Made by a program: the position numbers and the translations under genes. The notes under the pieces are model-generated. The model ran no database searches. It had not been told where the DNA came from and worked only from the letters and a program-made list of their open reading frames with translations. Of a stretch of DNA of 64,000 nt, positions 50,633 through 60,957 are shown piece by piece (position 1 is the stretch's first letter; each line of letters opens with the position of its first letter). The stretch lies in the NCBI GenBank assembly GCA_000344275.1, contig AORU01000010.1, positions 1 to 64,000 of the forward strand, given 5' to 3'. This DNA comes from Streptococcus oralis subsp. tigurinus AZ_3a (GTDB lineage Bacteria > Bacillota > Bacilli > Lactobacillales > Streptococcaceae).

Positions 50633-51931
50633 TTAATCACCGAGTCCGATACGTTCAAAGATATCATCCACACGTTTAGTGTAGTATGCAGGGTTGAAGA
50701 TTTCGTCGATTTCTTCTTGAGTGAGGCGTGAAGTTACTTCTGGATCTGCTTCAAGAAGTGGTTTAAAGTCTACTTGGTTGTCCCAAGAGTAGGCCGTTTT
50801 TGGTTGTACCAAGTCATAGGCTTGCTCACGCGTCATTCCCTTCTCGATCAAGGTCAACATAGCACGTTGGCTAAAGATAAGACCGAAAGTTGAGTTCATG
50901 TTGCGGATCATATTTTCTGGGAAGACCGTCAAGTTCTTGACGATATTTCCAAAACGGTTGAGCATGTAGTCAATCAAAATAGTCGTATCTGGTGTGATGA
51001 TACGCTCAGCTGATGAGTGAGAAATATCACGTTCATGCCAAAGAGCGACGTTCTCATAGGCTGTCACCATATGACCACGGATAACACGCGCCAGACCAGT
51101 CATGTTTTCAGAACCGATAGGGTTGCGTTTGTGAGGCATAGCAGATGAACCTTTTTGACCTTTGGCAAAGAACTCTTCTACTTCGCGTTGTTCCGATTTT
51201 TGCAAACCACGAATCTCAGTCGCCATACGCTCGATTGAAGTCGCGATGCTAGCAAGAACTGCAAAGTACTCAGCGTGAAGGTCACGAGGAAGCACCTGTG
51301 TAGAGATTTCTTGAGCACGGATGCCCAGTTTGTCGCAGACGTATTGCTCTACAAATGGAGGGATATTGGCAAAGTTCCCAACCGCACCAGAAATCTTACC
51401 AGCTTCCACACCAGCAGCCGCATGCTCGAAACGCTCGATGTTCCGCTTCATTTCGCTGTACCAAGTCGCCAATTTAAGACCAAAAGTTGTCGGCTCAGCG
51501 TGCACACCGTGGGTACGACCCATCATGATGGTGAACTTGTGCTCCTTAGCCTTATCAGCGATGATGTTGGTGAAGTTTTCAAGGTCACGACGGATGATGT
51601 CGTTGGCCTGCTTATAAAGGTAACCATAAGCAGTATCCACCACGTCAGTAGAAGTCAAACCATAGTGGACCCACTTGCGCTCTTCACCAAGCGTCTCAGA
51701 AACCGCACGCGTGAAAGCCACCACATCGTGGCGCGTCTCCTGCTCAATCTCCAAAATACGGTCAATGTCAAAGTCCGCCTTTTCGCGAATCAAAGCCACA
51801 TCTTCCTTAGGGATTTCCCCCAATTCAGCCCATGCCTCGTCAGCCAAGATTTCCACCTCAAGCCAAGCACGGTATTTATTTTCTTCACTCCAAATGTTCG
51901 CCATTTCTGGGCGACTATATCTTTCAATCAT
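50633..51931 (-). CDS. purB: Adenylosuccinate lyase
   Basis: 432 residues with the fumarase/aspartase signature [15 protein letters not shown] near 262, [15 protein letters not shown] near 138 and [10 protein letters not shown] near 93. It splits SAICAR and adenylosuccinate, releasing fumarate, in purine and AMP synthesis. No lesion seen. Confidence 0.97.
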   Translation of the reverse strand: MIERYSRPEMANIWSEENKYRAWLEVEILADEAWAELGEIPKEDVALIREKADFDIDRILEIEQETRHDVVAFTRAVSETLGEERKWVHYGLTSTDVVDTAYGYLYKQANDIIRRDLENFTNIIADKAKEHKFTIMMGRTHGVHAEPTTFGLKLATWYSEMKRNIERFEHAAAGVEAGKISGAVGNFANIPPFVEQYVCDKLGIRAQEISTQVLPRDLHAEYFAVLASIATSIERMATEIRGLQKSEQREVEEFFAKGQKGSSAMPHKRNPIGSENMTGLARVIRGHMVTAYENVALWHERDISHSSAERIITPDTTILIDYMLNRFGNIVKNLTVFPENMIRNMNSTFGLIFSQRAMLTLIEKGMTREQAYDLVQPKTAYSWDNQVDFKPLLEADPEVTSRLTQEEIDEIFNPAYYTKRVDDIFERIGLGD

Positions 51932-52143
51932 GTAATTTTATTTTCCTTTCTTTTAATGTTTCACTTAAGTGGTGGGTCGGACACCTGCAACTTTCTTCGA
52001 GATCTCATGACTAAATCTTGAACCTAAAGTCGCAAGATAACTTTCTAAATGTTGAATGATTAGGTAATATAGTTAGTTTCAAAAATATAATTGTTATTCA
52101 CTATTATATTTATTACAAAACACCAGCCAATACAAAACCATAT

Positions 52144-52755
52144 CTATTTAGTATCACTAAATTTTCTTAAAATTTCAGAATCATTATTTTCTTTATTGAT
52201 ATCATCACTATAACAGAAACTGATACTAGTGTCATTTTCAAAATATCTAAACAAATCTGGTCGCAACAATTTGGTTTTATCTGAATTAAACTCACTTCGT
52301 TGTCCCCCATTTGAATTTCTTTTTACGCCATAACAATAAATTTTATTTGGATTCTCTGCATCACTCCGACTTAGAGAATTTACTAAGGCGGCTTGTTCAG
52401 CAGCTGTTCTTTGTTCAGGAACCTTTTTGGGTATTGACTCACCTAATTGATTTGTGAATTGCTTTAGTATATTACCTAAATTATCACCGTACTCAATTCC
52501 AAAAAATTCTCTTAAAGTTCTAGCTTCTACAATCAATCTTTGGCTGTTTGCCTCGACTTGTAACTCATGGTATAAGTTATCAGCTTCTATAAAATGTAGC
52601 TTCACTAATGCGTACTCTTCAATCCTTTGCTCCCTACCAACAAATCGTTTTACAAGGACGATATACTCCACTCTTTTATAGACAAAGATAAAACTACAGA
52701 TAGTCCATTTCTTTGCTACCATATCATTTTTTAAGTATTTGAGATTTTCTAACAT
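52144..52755 (-). CDS. DUF6037-like hypothetical protein
   Basis: 203 residues: start MLENLKYLKNDMVAKKWTIC then FIFVYKRVEYIVLVKRF, a β-rich N-terminal half (to about 110) and a polar C-terminal part (GVKRNSNGGQRSEFNS). GGAG precedes the ATG at a somewhat long spacing. I believe this is the family annotated as DUF6037 in streptococci, but that is memory; its role is unknown. It lies downstream of the 345- and 47-residue genes in the same direction, inserted between purK and purB. Confidence 0.6.
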   Translation of the reverse strand: MLENLKYLKNDMVAKKWTICSFIFVYKRVEYIVLVKRFVGREQRIEEYALVKLHFIEADNLYHELQVEANSQRLIVEARTLREFFGIEYGDNLGNILKQFTNQLGESIPKKVPEQRTAAEQAALVNSLSRSDAENPNKIYCYGVKRNSNGGQRSEFNSDKTKLLRPDLFRYFENDTSISFCYSDDINKENNDSEILRKFSDTK

Positions 52756-52836
52756 GATGAGATTATTCTCCTATCTTTCAATTCAATTTAAAACGTAGCC
52801 TTTTCCCCAAATTTAATTCTATGTATGACAGTAAAT

Positions 52837-52980
52837 CTATTTATTTTTTCTGCCGTCAATAAATGTAACTACTGAAACAACTGTGGCAATCACTGTCATA
52901 ATTTTTCCTGCATGGTTCTTTACAAATTTAACAGGCTTATTCATGCTTTTTCCAATCTTGTGTATTTGCTTTCTATCCAT
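52837..52980 (-). CDS. 47-residue single-span membrane protein
   Basis: Small gene: MDRKQIHKIGKSMNKPVKF, then a hydrophobic span KIMTVIATVVSVVTFI (about 27-42) and a basic tail DGRKNK. GGGAG sits 5-6 bases upstream of the ATG, and the start overlaps the preceding gene's stop by 8 bp, so it is translationally coupled to it. Function unknown; size, charge and span resemble membrane-active small proteins or a membrane partner of the upstream protein. Confidence 0.6.
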   Translation of the reverse strand: MDRKQIHKIGKSMNKPVKFVKNHAGKIMTVIATVVSVVTFIDGRKNK

Positions 52981-54010
52981 CTTTTACTCCCTTTAATAAT
53001 TCCTGACCTGAAAATTCAATTGTAATAATATCATCATCTGACAATTCAGTTGCTCCAATTTTTCCAATAAAATCATTCAGCTCGATACACCATTTTAACC
53101 GCCCTTGCTCCTCTGCACTTATTTCCTGTAATTCTACCAGTTTTGATATATACTCATGGTTATTTTCAATCAAATTCTTAACAGGCGTATAAACAGTGTC
53201 AATCAAGCCATTGTTACCTGTCACTGTATATATTTTAGCCAGTAAATCACTTGCCTTTACAATATATGAAAATTGGTCATTTAATTCTGCAAAGCTATTT
53301 GAAACATCCTCATTAAATTTATCATCAATAGTTGATTTTAGAAATAAAAATAAATTAGTTTTTGGTATGGATAAATTTTTAGCCACAACTTCTTCAAATT
53401 CTTTTATAATAGATGCTCGTCCTTCATTTAATTGATTAATTGCATTCAATAACAGATACTCTTTTTGAGGATTTTCATCACTCATTAATAATGCTTGCTC
53501 TATTGTACTTTCTGCCCCCAATATTTTGGACCGCCTATCATCTTTTTGACCTTGTTTAATATCTAAAGAAATCTGTTTTACTTCTGACAGCAATAACTCC
53601 AGTTCACTTACTTTTTGAGCTTCAACCAACCGATTTACATTTGACACAACATTTTGTAAAGCTTCTGGATTGTCTAATACAATTTTTTCAAGTCTAGCCA
53701 TTGAAACAATATTATTATTAGTCCCTTTTGATACAAAATTTGGCAATAAAGACTTCATATCTACCGTTTTTTGAAAATCAATATCTCCCCTATTGAATTT
53801 ATCTAGCTGTTCTTGAGTAAATTTAACAACATATATTTCTTTAGGATCAATATTCTGTTTTACTTCATTATAGGAGTTAACGATGGTAGTAAAGTAATTT
53901 CCAACTTTTTCAAACATCTTACTTTTATTTTGAAAAAGTCTAATATCAAGTTGACTACTATTTTTCTCTTCTTCAATGAGTTTATCGTTCTTTAAAGCTA
54001 ACTCTCCCAT
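52973..54010 (-). CDS. 345-residue hypothetical coiled-coil-rich protein
   Basis: A soluble, mostly helical acidic protein without signal peptide (MGELALKNDKLIEEEK...). Segments such as VSELELLLSEVKQISLDIKQ (130-150) suggest coiled coil. A C-terminal IITIEFSGQELLKGV follows. No domain recognised. It forms a coupled pair with the 47-residue membrane protein and precedes the DUF6037-like gene; the trio looks like an accessory cassette between purK and purB. Confidence 0.55.
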   Translation of the reverse strand: MGELALKNDKLIEEEKNSSQLDIRLFQNKSKMFEKVGNYFTTIVNSYNEVKQNIDPKEIYVVKFTQEQLDKFNRGDIDFQKTVDMKSLLPNFVSKGTNNNIVSMARLEKIVLDNPEALQNVVSNVNRLVEAQKVSELELLLSEVKQISLDIKQGQKDDRRSKILGAESTIEQALLMSDENPQKEYLLLNAINQLNEGRASIIKEFEEVVAKNLSIPKTNLFLFLKSTIDDKFNEDVSNSFAELNDQFSYIVKASDLLAKIYTVTGNNGLIDTVYTPVKNLIENNHEYISKLVELQEISAEEQGRLKWCIELNDFIGKIGATELSDDDIITIEFSGQELLKGVKDG

Positions 54011-54025
54011 TTTGTATCTCCTACT

Positions 54026-54220
54026 TTAAAATTCCTCAAACTCTTCTTTCCCAATCCACACAAATGGACAATGATCTAGCGTATTCAAATCCGTATCCAG
54101 TGGCAAATCATAAATCGCAAAATAGTTTTCTGGGTACTGAGCTACTAACTCTTCATACTTGTCTTTCACCTTTTCGTGATTGCCACTAGCACACCGGACT
54201 TCAACGACTGCTCCACAGTC
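54026..54220 (-). pseudogene. C-terminal remnant of an unrecognised gene
   Basis: An open 65-codon stretch (DCGAVVEVRCASGNHEKV... then FAIYDLPLDTDLNTLDHCP... ending EEFEEF) has no start and is bounded upstream by a stop. It looks like real coding sequence cut at the 5' side. Confidence 0.45.
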
Positions 54221-54260
54221 TTATCTTATTCAATAAAACCATTGTACAACCCAGAATACT

Positions 54261-55211
54261 CTAGACAGAAATCCCCTTCATATTGGCTTCCAGAATAGGC
54301 ATCTCAACACCCAACTCCAGACCAGTCTGATAAACACTTTGACAACAATAAAAGATATCTTGTTTGTCATTATGCAAGGTCATGATTTTTCGGGTCAGCT
54401 CATTTTTCGCAAACATAGTTTTCATGGCCTTCCCTGCAATCCAAGCGGGAATTTTATAAGGCAAGAGTTCTGCTTTGTAAAGTTTCAAATTCACACCACG
54501 CGCTTCTACGACTTTCAAAGCCTCTCGAATGGCCTTGATGGCTAATGATAATTTCGAAGAACTGTTCATCAAGTTCAAAGCCAATTTTTCTGGATTTTCT
54601 AGATTTCCCGAGCGTGCAGCTGTCGAAGTGACACCCGCATTAATCGCCATGTGAATCCAAATCCACTCGACCATATCATGGGGAACCTCCCACTTCAAAT
54701 CTGCTGAAGTCAGCAAATCCGTCAAGTCAGCATAATTGGGGATGTGTGCTTTTTTCTCCCCTTCTAACATTAAATGGTCGAACAAGACGCCATCTAAATG
54801 ATCCTTATTCATATGACCACCAGCTGTAGGAAATGCGAGAATATAGTCATACTCCCCTGCCCATTTCTCTACTTCCTCTCGCGTATTCCAGAAATTACAG
54901 AAGAAAACAAGAGTTCCTTTAATCTGATTTTCTCGCAGGGTTTCCACGGCTTCTTTTACAAAACCATGACGCACACTGATAAAAATAAAATCATATTCCG
55001 CATGAGCTTCCGCCACATGAACCGCATAGGTATCCTGTTTATTTTCACCTTTGGAAACATAACGGCCATCTAGCAAATCAACTGTCAAGACGTTTGGTGC
55101 TGTACTTTTCTTACTTTCTCTCAGCACGTGATCTACCTGATGACCTGCTTTTTGAAAAGCATAGGCATAAATGGTCCCGATAACCCCAAGACCTAAACAC
55201 CTAAAAATCAA
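54261..55211 (-). CDS. Ketopantoate reductase-like (ApbA/PanE family) oxidoreductase
   Basis: A TTG at 55211 gives [20 protein letters not shown], a proper Rossmann N-terminus, with 316 residues and an 11-bp overlap with the purK stop; the longer ATG frame would add 12 residues read from purK out of frame. NAD(P)-binding GLGVIG (7-12) and the C-terminal dehydrogenase domain (NAGVTSTAARSGNL near 190) are visible. The family reduces 2-ketopantoate or similar 2-oxo acids; the substrate here is uncertain. Confidence 0.75.
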   Translation of the reverse strand: MIFRCLGLGVIGTIYAYAFQKAGHQVDHVLRESKKSTAPNVLTVDLLDGRYVSKGENKQDTYAVHVAEAHAEYDFIFISVRHGFVKEAVETLRENQIKGTLVFFCNFWNTREEVEKWAGEYDYILAFPTAGGHMNKDHLDGVLFDHLMLEGEKKAHIPNYADLTDLLTSADLKWEVPHDMVEWIWIHMAINAGVTSTAARSGNLENPEKLALNLMNSSSKLSLAIKAIREALKVVEARGVNLKLYKAELLPYKIPAWIAGKAMKTMFAKNELTRKIMTLHNDKQDIFYCCQSVYQTGLELGVEMPILEANMKGISV

Positions 55212-56292
55212 TCCCTTCTCCAAACTCAACCACGCTATCCGGCGCATTACTAAACAATGTCACGTGTCCCATTTTGCGGTTGTGCTTCGCTTCTATTTTA
55301 CCATACATATGAAGGTGGGCGCTTGGATTTTCTGTGACATATTTTTCAGCGGCCTTGACGTGCTGGCCGAGGACATTGAGCATAACAGCTGGCGCATGCA
55401 GTTTGATAGCTGGCAATGGTGCTCCGAGAACACCCAAGATATGGGTGTCAAACTGCGAGAAGTCGCAGGCTTCGATAGAGTAGTGGCCCGAGTTGTGTGG
55501 CCGTGGGGCGATCTCATTGACAATGATGTCATCAGATGTCGCAAACATTTCCACGCAAAGAGTTCCAGACAAATTGAGTTGCTCAGCGATTCTCACTGCC
55601 ATTGCTTTGGCTTTGGCTGCTAGACTATCCGAAATGCGAGCTGGCACAATGGTCTTAGACAGGATATTGTTGCGGTGGATATTTTCCTGAACTGGGAAAA
55701 CCGTCACATCCTTGCCATTTCCTGACACGATGACAGAAATTTCAAGGTCAAAGTTGACGAATTCTTCCAATACACAGTCTGCTGAGTCAGCTAGTGCACG
55801 GGCTTCTTCCAAGTCTACTTCTGAACGAATGACTTTTTGTCCATGCCCATCGTAACCACCAGTCGCCGTCTTGAGGACATAATTTTTAGAAAGGTCAATA
55901 TCTGCCAAATCTTGACTTGAAGTCACAACCTTGTAGGGTGCCACAGTGACTTGAGCCTTATTTGAAAGAAAGTCCTTTTCAAAAATGCGATTTTGGGAGA
56001 TGCGAAGCAGGTCTGTTCCTTGAGGAAGCTGACCATCCTTGATAACAGCATCCAAACCGTTGGCATCGACATTTTCAAACTCATAGGTCAGGACATCGCA
56101 ACGCTCAGCCAACTGACGGAGAGCATCCACATCGTTATAAGGAGCCACGATGATTTCTGCCACACGAGAGGCTGGACAATCCGCCGCAGGATCCAGCGCG
56201 ATAACCTTGTGCCCCATGTAGATAGCAGAAATGGCCATCATCTGACCAAGCTGACCGCCACCGATAATTCCGATTGTTTTAGATGAGCTCAT
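55201..56292 (-). CDS. purK: N5-carboxyaminoimidazole ribonucleotide synthase
   Basis: 363 residues: [23 protein letters not shown] at the N-terminus, ATP-grasp core [15 protein letters not shown] near 145, [18 protein letters not shown] near 262. It uses ATP and bicarbonate to carboxylate AIR. It overlaps purE by 14 bp. Confidence 0.97.
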   Translation of the reverse strand: MSSSKTIGIIGGGQLGQMMAISAIYMGHKVIALDPAADCPASRVAEIIVAPYNDVDALRQLAERCDVLTYEFENVDANGLDAVIKDGQLPQGTDLLRISQNRIFEKDFLSNKAQVTVAPYKVVTSSQDLADIDLSKNYVLKTATGGYDGHGQKVIRSEVDLEEARALADSADCVLEEFVNFDLEISVIVSGNGKDVTVFPVQENIHRNNILSKTIVPARISDSLAAKAKAMAVRIAEQLNLSGTLCVEMFATSDDIIVNEIAPRPHNSGHYSIEACDFSQFDTHILGVLGAPLPAIKLHAPAVMLNVLGQHVKAAEKYVTENPSAHLHMYGKIEAKHNRKMGHVTLFSNAPDSVVEFGEGIDF

Positions 56293-56767
56293 TTGTAGAC
56301 TCCTCTGCGATTTTTCCTTGCTCTTCTGCGAAATCTGCCAATGCTGTCGCGATAGCCTGATCCTCTACTGACAGGAGACGGAGGGCAAAGAGGGCAGCGT
56401 TAGTCGCTCCTGCTTCACCGATAGCCATAGTCGCAACAGGCACACCACCTGGCATCTGAACGATAGAGTAGAGCGAGTCTACACCACTAAGAGCACGAGA
56501 CTTGACGGGAACCCCGATAACCGGAAGGGTGGTTTTAGCAGCAACCATCCCTGGCAAGTGAGCTGCGCCACCAGCACCTGCGATAATAACCTTGATACCA
56601 CGGCTACGAGCTTCCTCCGCATGTCTGAACATGAGATCAGGTGTACGGTGGGCAGAGACAACCTTCTTTTCGTAGGCTACACCGAAACGGTCTAAGATTT
56701 CGGCAGTTTTTTGCATGGTTGCCCAGTCGGATTTTGAGCCCATGATGATGGAAATAATTGGTTTCAT
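56279..56767 (-). CDS. purE: N5-CAIR mutase
   Basis: The ATG at 56767 after GAGGAG gives 162 residues: [30 protein letters not shown] near 39, and [14 protein letters not shown] near 66. It moves the carboxylate of N5-CAIR to carbon, the step after PurK. Confidence 0.97.
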   Translation of the reverse strand: MKPIISIIMGSKSDWATMQKTAEILDRFGVAYEKKVVSAHRTPDLMFRHAEEARSRGIKVIIAGAGGAAHLPGMVAAKTTLPVIGVPVKSRALSGVDSLYSIVQMPGGVPVATMAIGEAGATNAALFALRLLSVEDQAIATALADFAEEQGKIAEESTNELI

Positions 56768-56786
56768 ATTTTCTCCTCTGAATAAA

Positions 56787-57980
56787 CTAATTCTTTTGCT
56801 CAATATTTTTTACAGTAGCTGATTCAACACTATAATGTTGAACAGTCTGATTAACCAGATTTTCAACGCTCTTAGGTTTTATCAATAAACGAAGTATAAT
56901 TGTCACAAGAGGTATAATGCTCGGCAAATCCTTCCATACAGGTGTCAACACTTCTTCACTATCACATCTTAAAAGCCAGTACTTTATTGTCTGCAATATT
57001 TTTCTTCTACTTTTCGTCTTCTCAGCTGTTCCAATAATCAAAGCCATCAGACTATGCGTCTCAACGCCTGCTTGACCAAGAATGACCTCAGATTTAGCGT
57101 AGCTATGACTGGCTAGTTCTATCATGATTTTTGGAAAATTAACTCCTGCTTTATAAGCGTTAGCAGGCTCTACCATTCTAGGGTTACACTCTATATAGTA
57201 AAATTGATCTCCCCTACGTATAAAATCTAGGGTTAGGCAACCATGCCATTGTATATATTGTCCTAATTTTTCAACATGCTCTCTCGTTCTTTTAGATTCT
57301 ATGCTTAATCTTGCCGCAGCCGAACCACCCGCGCCAGAACCTACTTTTACGCTAGAATGCACTGCGAGTAATTCTCCATGATCAAACACTGCTTGAACCT
57401 GACCATAGTCTCCAACTATGTCTTGCTGAACCATCCATTCCTCATCACTCGCTGTTAATTTGCTCGTCACTTCAGCCAAATCTTTCTTACTTGAAATCTT
57501 ATAAACCGAGCGACCGGCAGTACCATAATCTGCTTTCAGCCAATAAGGATAGTCTAACAGTATAGAGTCTGCATCTTTCACGTACTCCCACTTAGGTGTG
57601 GGAAGTCCTAATAAATCCGCAGTTTCAGCAAAAGCAATCTTTCCAGCCAACATTTTAAACTGCTCTTTATCAGCAAGGGCGATTGGTAGCGATTGAGGCA
57701 AAAATTGTTTCCCATTTGCCAATAACCAGCCTTCTTCATGTGTTGGCAAAATGGCCTTGTAATTGGTTTTATGAAGCAACTGACTAACCTGTCTCAGATA
57801 ATCTACAGGAAAACGATTCACATCAACTATCGGAACTCTATGGGTTAGACGACTGAAGTATGCAATGGAAAATCTTCTAGGAGATAACACATCAATTTTA
57901 TAGCTTTCTTTCAACAAAACTGTCAAAGTTTCTCGTGAGGTCAAGCTTGAACCTTCTAAAAATAGCAATCTATTTTTCAT
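56787..57980 (-). CDS. ATP-grasp protein of unknown substrate within the pur cluster
   Basis: 397 residues: N-terminal pre-ATP-grasp part with a THEEGWLL motif, ATP-grasp core [17 protein letters not shown] near 150, and metal-binding [14 protein letters not shown] near 268. It ends in a basic, hydrophobic tail (about 320-390). The fold ligates a carboxylate to an amine or thiol with ATP. It resembles CarB-like lone ATP-grasp enzymes, not PurD/PurK/PurT. It sits between purD and purE in the same direction; I do not recall a gene of this kind there in TIGR4. The substrate is unknown; an AGGTG precedes the start. Confidence 0.72.
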   Translation of the reverse strand: MKNRLLFLEGSSLTSRETLTVLLKESYKIDVLSPRRFSIAYFSRLTHRVPIVDVNRFPVDYLRQVSQLLHKTNYKAILPTHEEGWLLANGKQFLPQSLPIALADKEQFKMLAGKIAFAETADLLGLPTPKWEYVKDADSILLDYPYWLKADYGTAGRSVYKISSKKDLAEVTSKLTASDEEWMVQQDIVGDYGQVQAVFDHGELLAVHSSVKVGSGAGGSAAARLSIESKRTREHVEKLGQYIQWHGCLTLDFIRRGDQFYYIECNPRMVEPANAYKAGVNFPKIMIELASHSYAKSEVILGQAGVETHSLMALIIGTAEKTKSRRKILQTIKYWLLRCDSEEVLTPVWKDLPSIIPLVTIILRLLIKPKSVENLVNQTVQHYSVESATVKNIEQKN

Positions 57981-58039
57981 TTTTCAAACACCTGAAGTCT
58001 ATTTTTAAGTCTCACGGCTAAAAGTTTCATAGATTTGAT

Positions 58040-59299
58040 TTACAAAGCCTTACCACCAATATCATGCCTATAAAAAAGACCTGTTGTGTCTTGTTTTTTT
58101 AGTTGGTCGTAGATTTTTTCCTGCGCAGCTGAGACAGTATCTGCTGTGGTGACCAGCATGTATACTCGACCGCCATTTGACAGCAGTGCTCTGCTATTTT
58201 CCGCAAACTTAGCCCCAGCATAGTAAGTGATGATGTCGCCCTCGGTCTTGGCTGGCAACTTGACACCTTTTTCATAGTCTAACGGGTAGCCCTTGGATGC
58301 GACAACCACACCAAGAGTCACACCCTTGTCCGTCCACGTGATGGCTGGTTCTTTACCTTCCAAAATATCTGTGATATTTTGCGCAAAATCAGATGTCAAA
58401 CGAGGCAAGATAATCTGAGTTTCGGGATCTCCAAAACGAGCATTGAACTCGATAACCTTAGGTCCATCAACTGTCAAGATAAGACCCGCGTAAAGGACAC
58501 CAAGATACGGACGACCTTCTTTGATCATCCCTTCAAGGACTGGCTTGACAATGGTGTCAACAGCTGTGTCAACCACGCTCTGTGGCAAGTGAGGAACTGG
58601 CGCATAGGCACCCATCCCACCAGTGTTAGGGCCCTTGTCGCCGTCGTAAGCACGTTTGTGATCCTGAGCCGTCGGCATGATGTAGAACTTGTCCCCATTG
58701 ACAAAGGCAAAGAGAGAGAACTCTTCTCCGTCAAGGAATTCCTCGATAACCACACGCGCACCTGAATCTCCGAATTTATTGTCCAAAAGCATCTCATGAG
58801 CGGCTTCGACCGCTTGCTCAACCGTTTCAGCTACGACAACACCTTTCCCAAGTGCTAAACCATCTGCCTTGACAACGATAGGAGCGCCTTTCTCCTCGAT
58901 ATAAGCCTTGGCCTCCTCAAAATCTGAAAATGTGCCATAGGCTGCTGTCGGAACGTCATATTTGACCATGATTTCCTTAGCAAAATCCTTGGACCACTCC
59001 AGCTCCGCTGCCAATCTTGTTGGACCAAAGGCTTTGAGACCAGCTTGGTTAAAATCATCCACAATTCCAGCAGCAAGGGCATCATCTGGCCCGATGAAGG
59101 TCCAAGCAATATCGTTGGCCTTTGCAAACTCAATTAACTTAGAATGTTCGGGAATAGAGATATTTACCAATTCCAGACCATCCAGAGTCATTCCATCATT
59201 TCCAGGGGCTACAAAAACTTGCTCAACGTCTTTAGACTCCAACAACTTTTTGGCAATCGCATGTTCACGACCACCCGAACCGACAACTAACAGCTTCAT
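58040..59299 (-). CDS. purD: Phosphoribosylamine-glycine ligase
   Basis: 419 residues: KLLVVGSGGREHAIAKKL, ATP-grasp VVKADGLALGKGVVVA near 142, DHKRAYDGDKGPNTGGMGAY near 212 and EFNARFGDPETQ near 283. It makes GAR from phosphoribosylamine and glycine. Confidence 0.97.
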   Translation of the reverse strand: MKLLVVGSGGREHAIAKKLLESKDVEQVFVAPGNDGMTLDGLELVNISIPEHSKLIEFAKANDIAWTFIGPDDALAAGIVDDFNQAGLKAFGPTRLAAELEWSKDFAKEIMVKYDVPTAAYGTFSDFEEAKAYIEEKGAPIVVKADGLALGKGVVVAETVEQAVEAAHEMLLDNKFGDSGARVVIEEFLDGEEFSLFAFVNGDKFYIMPTAQDHKRAYDGDKGPNTGGMGAYAPVPHLPQSVVDTAVDTIVKPVLEGMIKEGRPYLGVLYAGLILTVDGPKVIEFNARFGDPETQIILPRLTSDFAQNITDILEGKEPAITWTDKGVTLGVVVASKGYPLDYEKGVKLPAKTEGDIITYYAGAKFAENSRALLSNGGRVYMLVTTADTVSAAQEKIYDQLKKQDTTGLFYRHDIGGKAL

Positions 59300-59331
59300 C
59301 TCTCAACCTCTTTTGCGAATTATTTACTAAC

Positions 59332-59360
59332 ATTATACCACAAACGTTCGTTTTAATCTT
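59332..59360 (-). promoter_or_regulatory. purD promoter with possible PurBox-like sequence
   Basis: Minus strand TGG-TATAAT (-10 at 59332-59337). AAAACGAACGTTT in the spacer resembles a degenerate PurR box (consensus near CCGAAC); the match is weak. Confidence 0.4.
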
Positions 59361-59421
59361 GTTTCACTTAGCACTTTAAGCCAAAAAAAGGAAAGAAACT
59401 GTTTTCTTCCCTTTTATATTT

Positions 59422-59499
59422 TTAATGTCTAAAATGTCTTACTCCTGTGAAGACCATAGTCAAGCCGTATTTGTCCGCCGATTCGATGGATTCTTGGCT
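59422..59499 (-). repeat. Duplicated 3' end of purH
   Basis: Minus strand encodes [19 protein letters not shown]...RHFRH-stop, a near copy of the purH C-terminus at 60958-61035 with one residue changed. The upstream part of purH is absent. It flanks the HXXEE/tetR pair on the side away from purH, so the pair sits between direct repeats of the purH tail. Confidence 0.85.
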
Positions 59500-59555
59500 A
59501 CTCATTAACCAGTTATATCAGAAAGGTTAAAAAGTAGCTCTCATTTAATCATTTT

Positions 59556-60065
59556 TCATTTCGCATATTTTTCTAGATGTGTTTGGATTTTTGGCATGAT
59601 GAGATGCATTATTTTAAGATTCGTAAAAGCTATTATCATGGCTAATAAAAGATAGACAAAGACTGATAACAAAGGAACGTCAGAAGACCAATAGTGGGAA
59701 ATAATCATTAGAACCATTGGCAATTCTAGGGTTACTGTGACGACTCCAGGAACATAACCCCTAAATTGCATGCACATGATATAATGGATTATGAAATGAG
59801 ATGTATAAGCTATTACAAAAGATAAATAGAGTAAAGTGTTGTGAGTTATTTGGCAGAATCCAGAAATAAACATCAGGATGATAAATTCCTCCAACACACC
59901 TACTGCAAAAGCGGAGCCTTGCGTAACGGAACCAAAGAACGGTTTCTTAAAAGTTTCTAATTTTTGATGATGCCGTGTTTTCCACAAGGGCATAAAAATC
60001 ATTTCTTCAAAATCGTGTAAAATAAATAAAATAGGTAGCATCCAAACATTAAAAAGAATACTCAT
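59556..60065 (-). CDS. HXXEE-domain membrane protein (second copy type)
   Basis: 169 residues with about five hydrophobic helices. The signature HDFEE lies near residue 17, LEEFIIL near 60 and HFIIHYIMCMQFRGY near 90. It is clearly related to, but diverged from, the protein at 8738-9256. It is divergent from a TetR gene across 167 bp, suggesting control by that repressor. Function unknown. Confidence 0.72.
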   Translation of the reverse strand: MSILFNVWMLPILFILHDFEEMIFMPLWKTRHHQKLETFKKPFFGSVTQGSAFAVGVLEEFIILMFISGFCQITHNTLLYLSFVIAYTSHFIIHYIMCMQFRGYVPGVVTVTLELPMVLMIISHYWSSDVPLLSVFVYLLLAMIIAFTNLKIMHLIMPKIQTHLEKYAK

Positions 60066-60232
60066 ATCTTTACCTCCTTAATAACAACTAACGATTGTAC
60101 AATGTTAAAAATAAATGATAATCATATATCACGCGCAACACTTTTAGTATAAAGATAAACTGTTACAAAAACAAGAGGTTAAGAGAAATTGGCACAGTTT
60201 GACCAAAAGTGTGACAGGAAAGGAAAAATATC
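60066..60232. promoter_or_regulatory. Divergent HXXEE/tetR control region
   Basis: Contains inverted half-sites ACACTTTT (60138-60145) and AAAAGTGT (60205-60212), which may be TetR operators for either promoter. The match is suggestive only. Confidence 0.3.
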
Positions 60233-60775
60233 ATGGAATATCAAATGCGGCAATGGCTGGAAGAAGCCTTGTTCGATTTATTAGCAACTAAGAAGTCTCT
60301 CCAAAATATCAGCATTGCTGAACTCAGCGAGCATGCTCAAATTGCTAGACGAACGTTTTATCGTTATTACCATTCAAAAGAGGAAGTTCTTACGAACTAT
60401 TTAGACCGCTTAATTCAAGACTATATTATCGAACTTCAAACAGCAAAACTGACTAATTTTGAAGATTTGGTGAACCTTTTCTTTCAGTATTGGAGCCAGT
60501 ACACTGAGCCATTAAAAATTTTGCAAGGCGCAAACCTGCTAGTGCTTATCTTGCAAAGGTCTTATGATAAGCTTCCTGCTACTTATACTACTGTCATGGC
60601 ACCTTGGCATATCACAAACAGTAATCAAAAGCAAATCACCTATGATAGTAGATTCATTATTGGAGGTCTCTACAATATTTTTGATGAATGGTTAAAAGGA
60701 GATTATAAAGCCATGCCTGTTAACGAGCTAGTCACAACAACCTTAAACACCATAAAACGTATGAAAAATAGTTAA
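60233..60775 (+). CDS. TetR-family transcriptional regulator
   Basis: 180 residues: N-terminal HTH LSEHAQIARRTFYRYYHSKEEVLTNYLD (about 30-57), the TetR signature, and a C-terminal TetR_C_7-like ligand domain. AGGAAAGGA precedes the ATG. Likely represses the divergent HXXEE gene and itself; the ligand is unknown. Confidence 0.85.
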   Translation: MEYQMRQWLEEALFDLLATKKSLQNISIAELSEHAQIARRTFYRYYHSKEEVLTNYLDRLIQDYIIELQTAKLTNFEDLVNLFFQYWSQYTEPLKILQGANLLVLILQRSYDKLPATYTTVMAPWHITNSNQKQITYDSRFIIGGLYNIFDEWLKGDYKAMPVNELVTTTLNTIKRMKNS

Positions 60776-60957
60776 GTGAGAAACTGAGTTTTTCGAGATT
60801 AGTCATGAACAGCTCTAACAAATCATTTTAATAATTTCTAACACTAAAATGCTTATTGTTTTAGACATACAAAAAGAGAAGAACACTTACGTCTTCTCTC
60901 ATTGCTAGCGATAAATCATTCATCATAGTTGATAATGAGCTAATTTTTAAATACCCA

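Noticed and set aside
51955..52020. Small plus-strand genes upstream of purB
   Set aside because: The short frames lack ribosome sites and overlap the purB start in antisense; likely chance.
54261..55247. ATG start at 55247 for the ketopantoate reductase-like gene
   Set aside because: It would use purK codons out of frame before the Rossmann fold; the TTG at 55211 gives a normal N-terminus.
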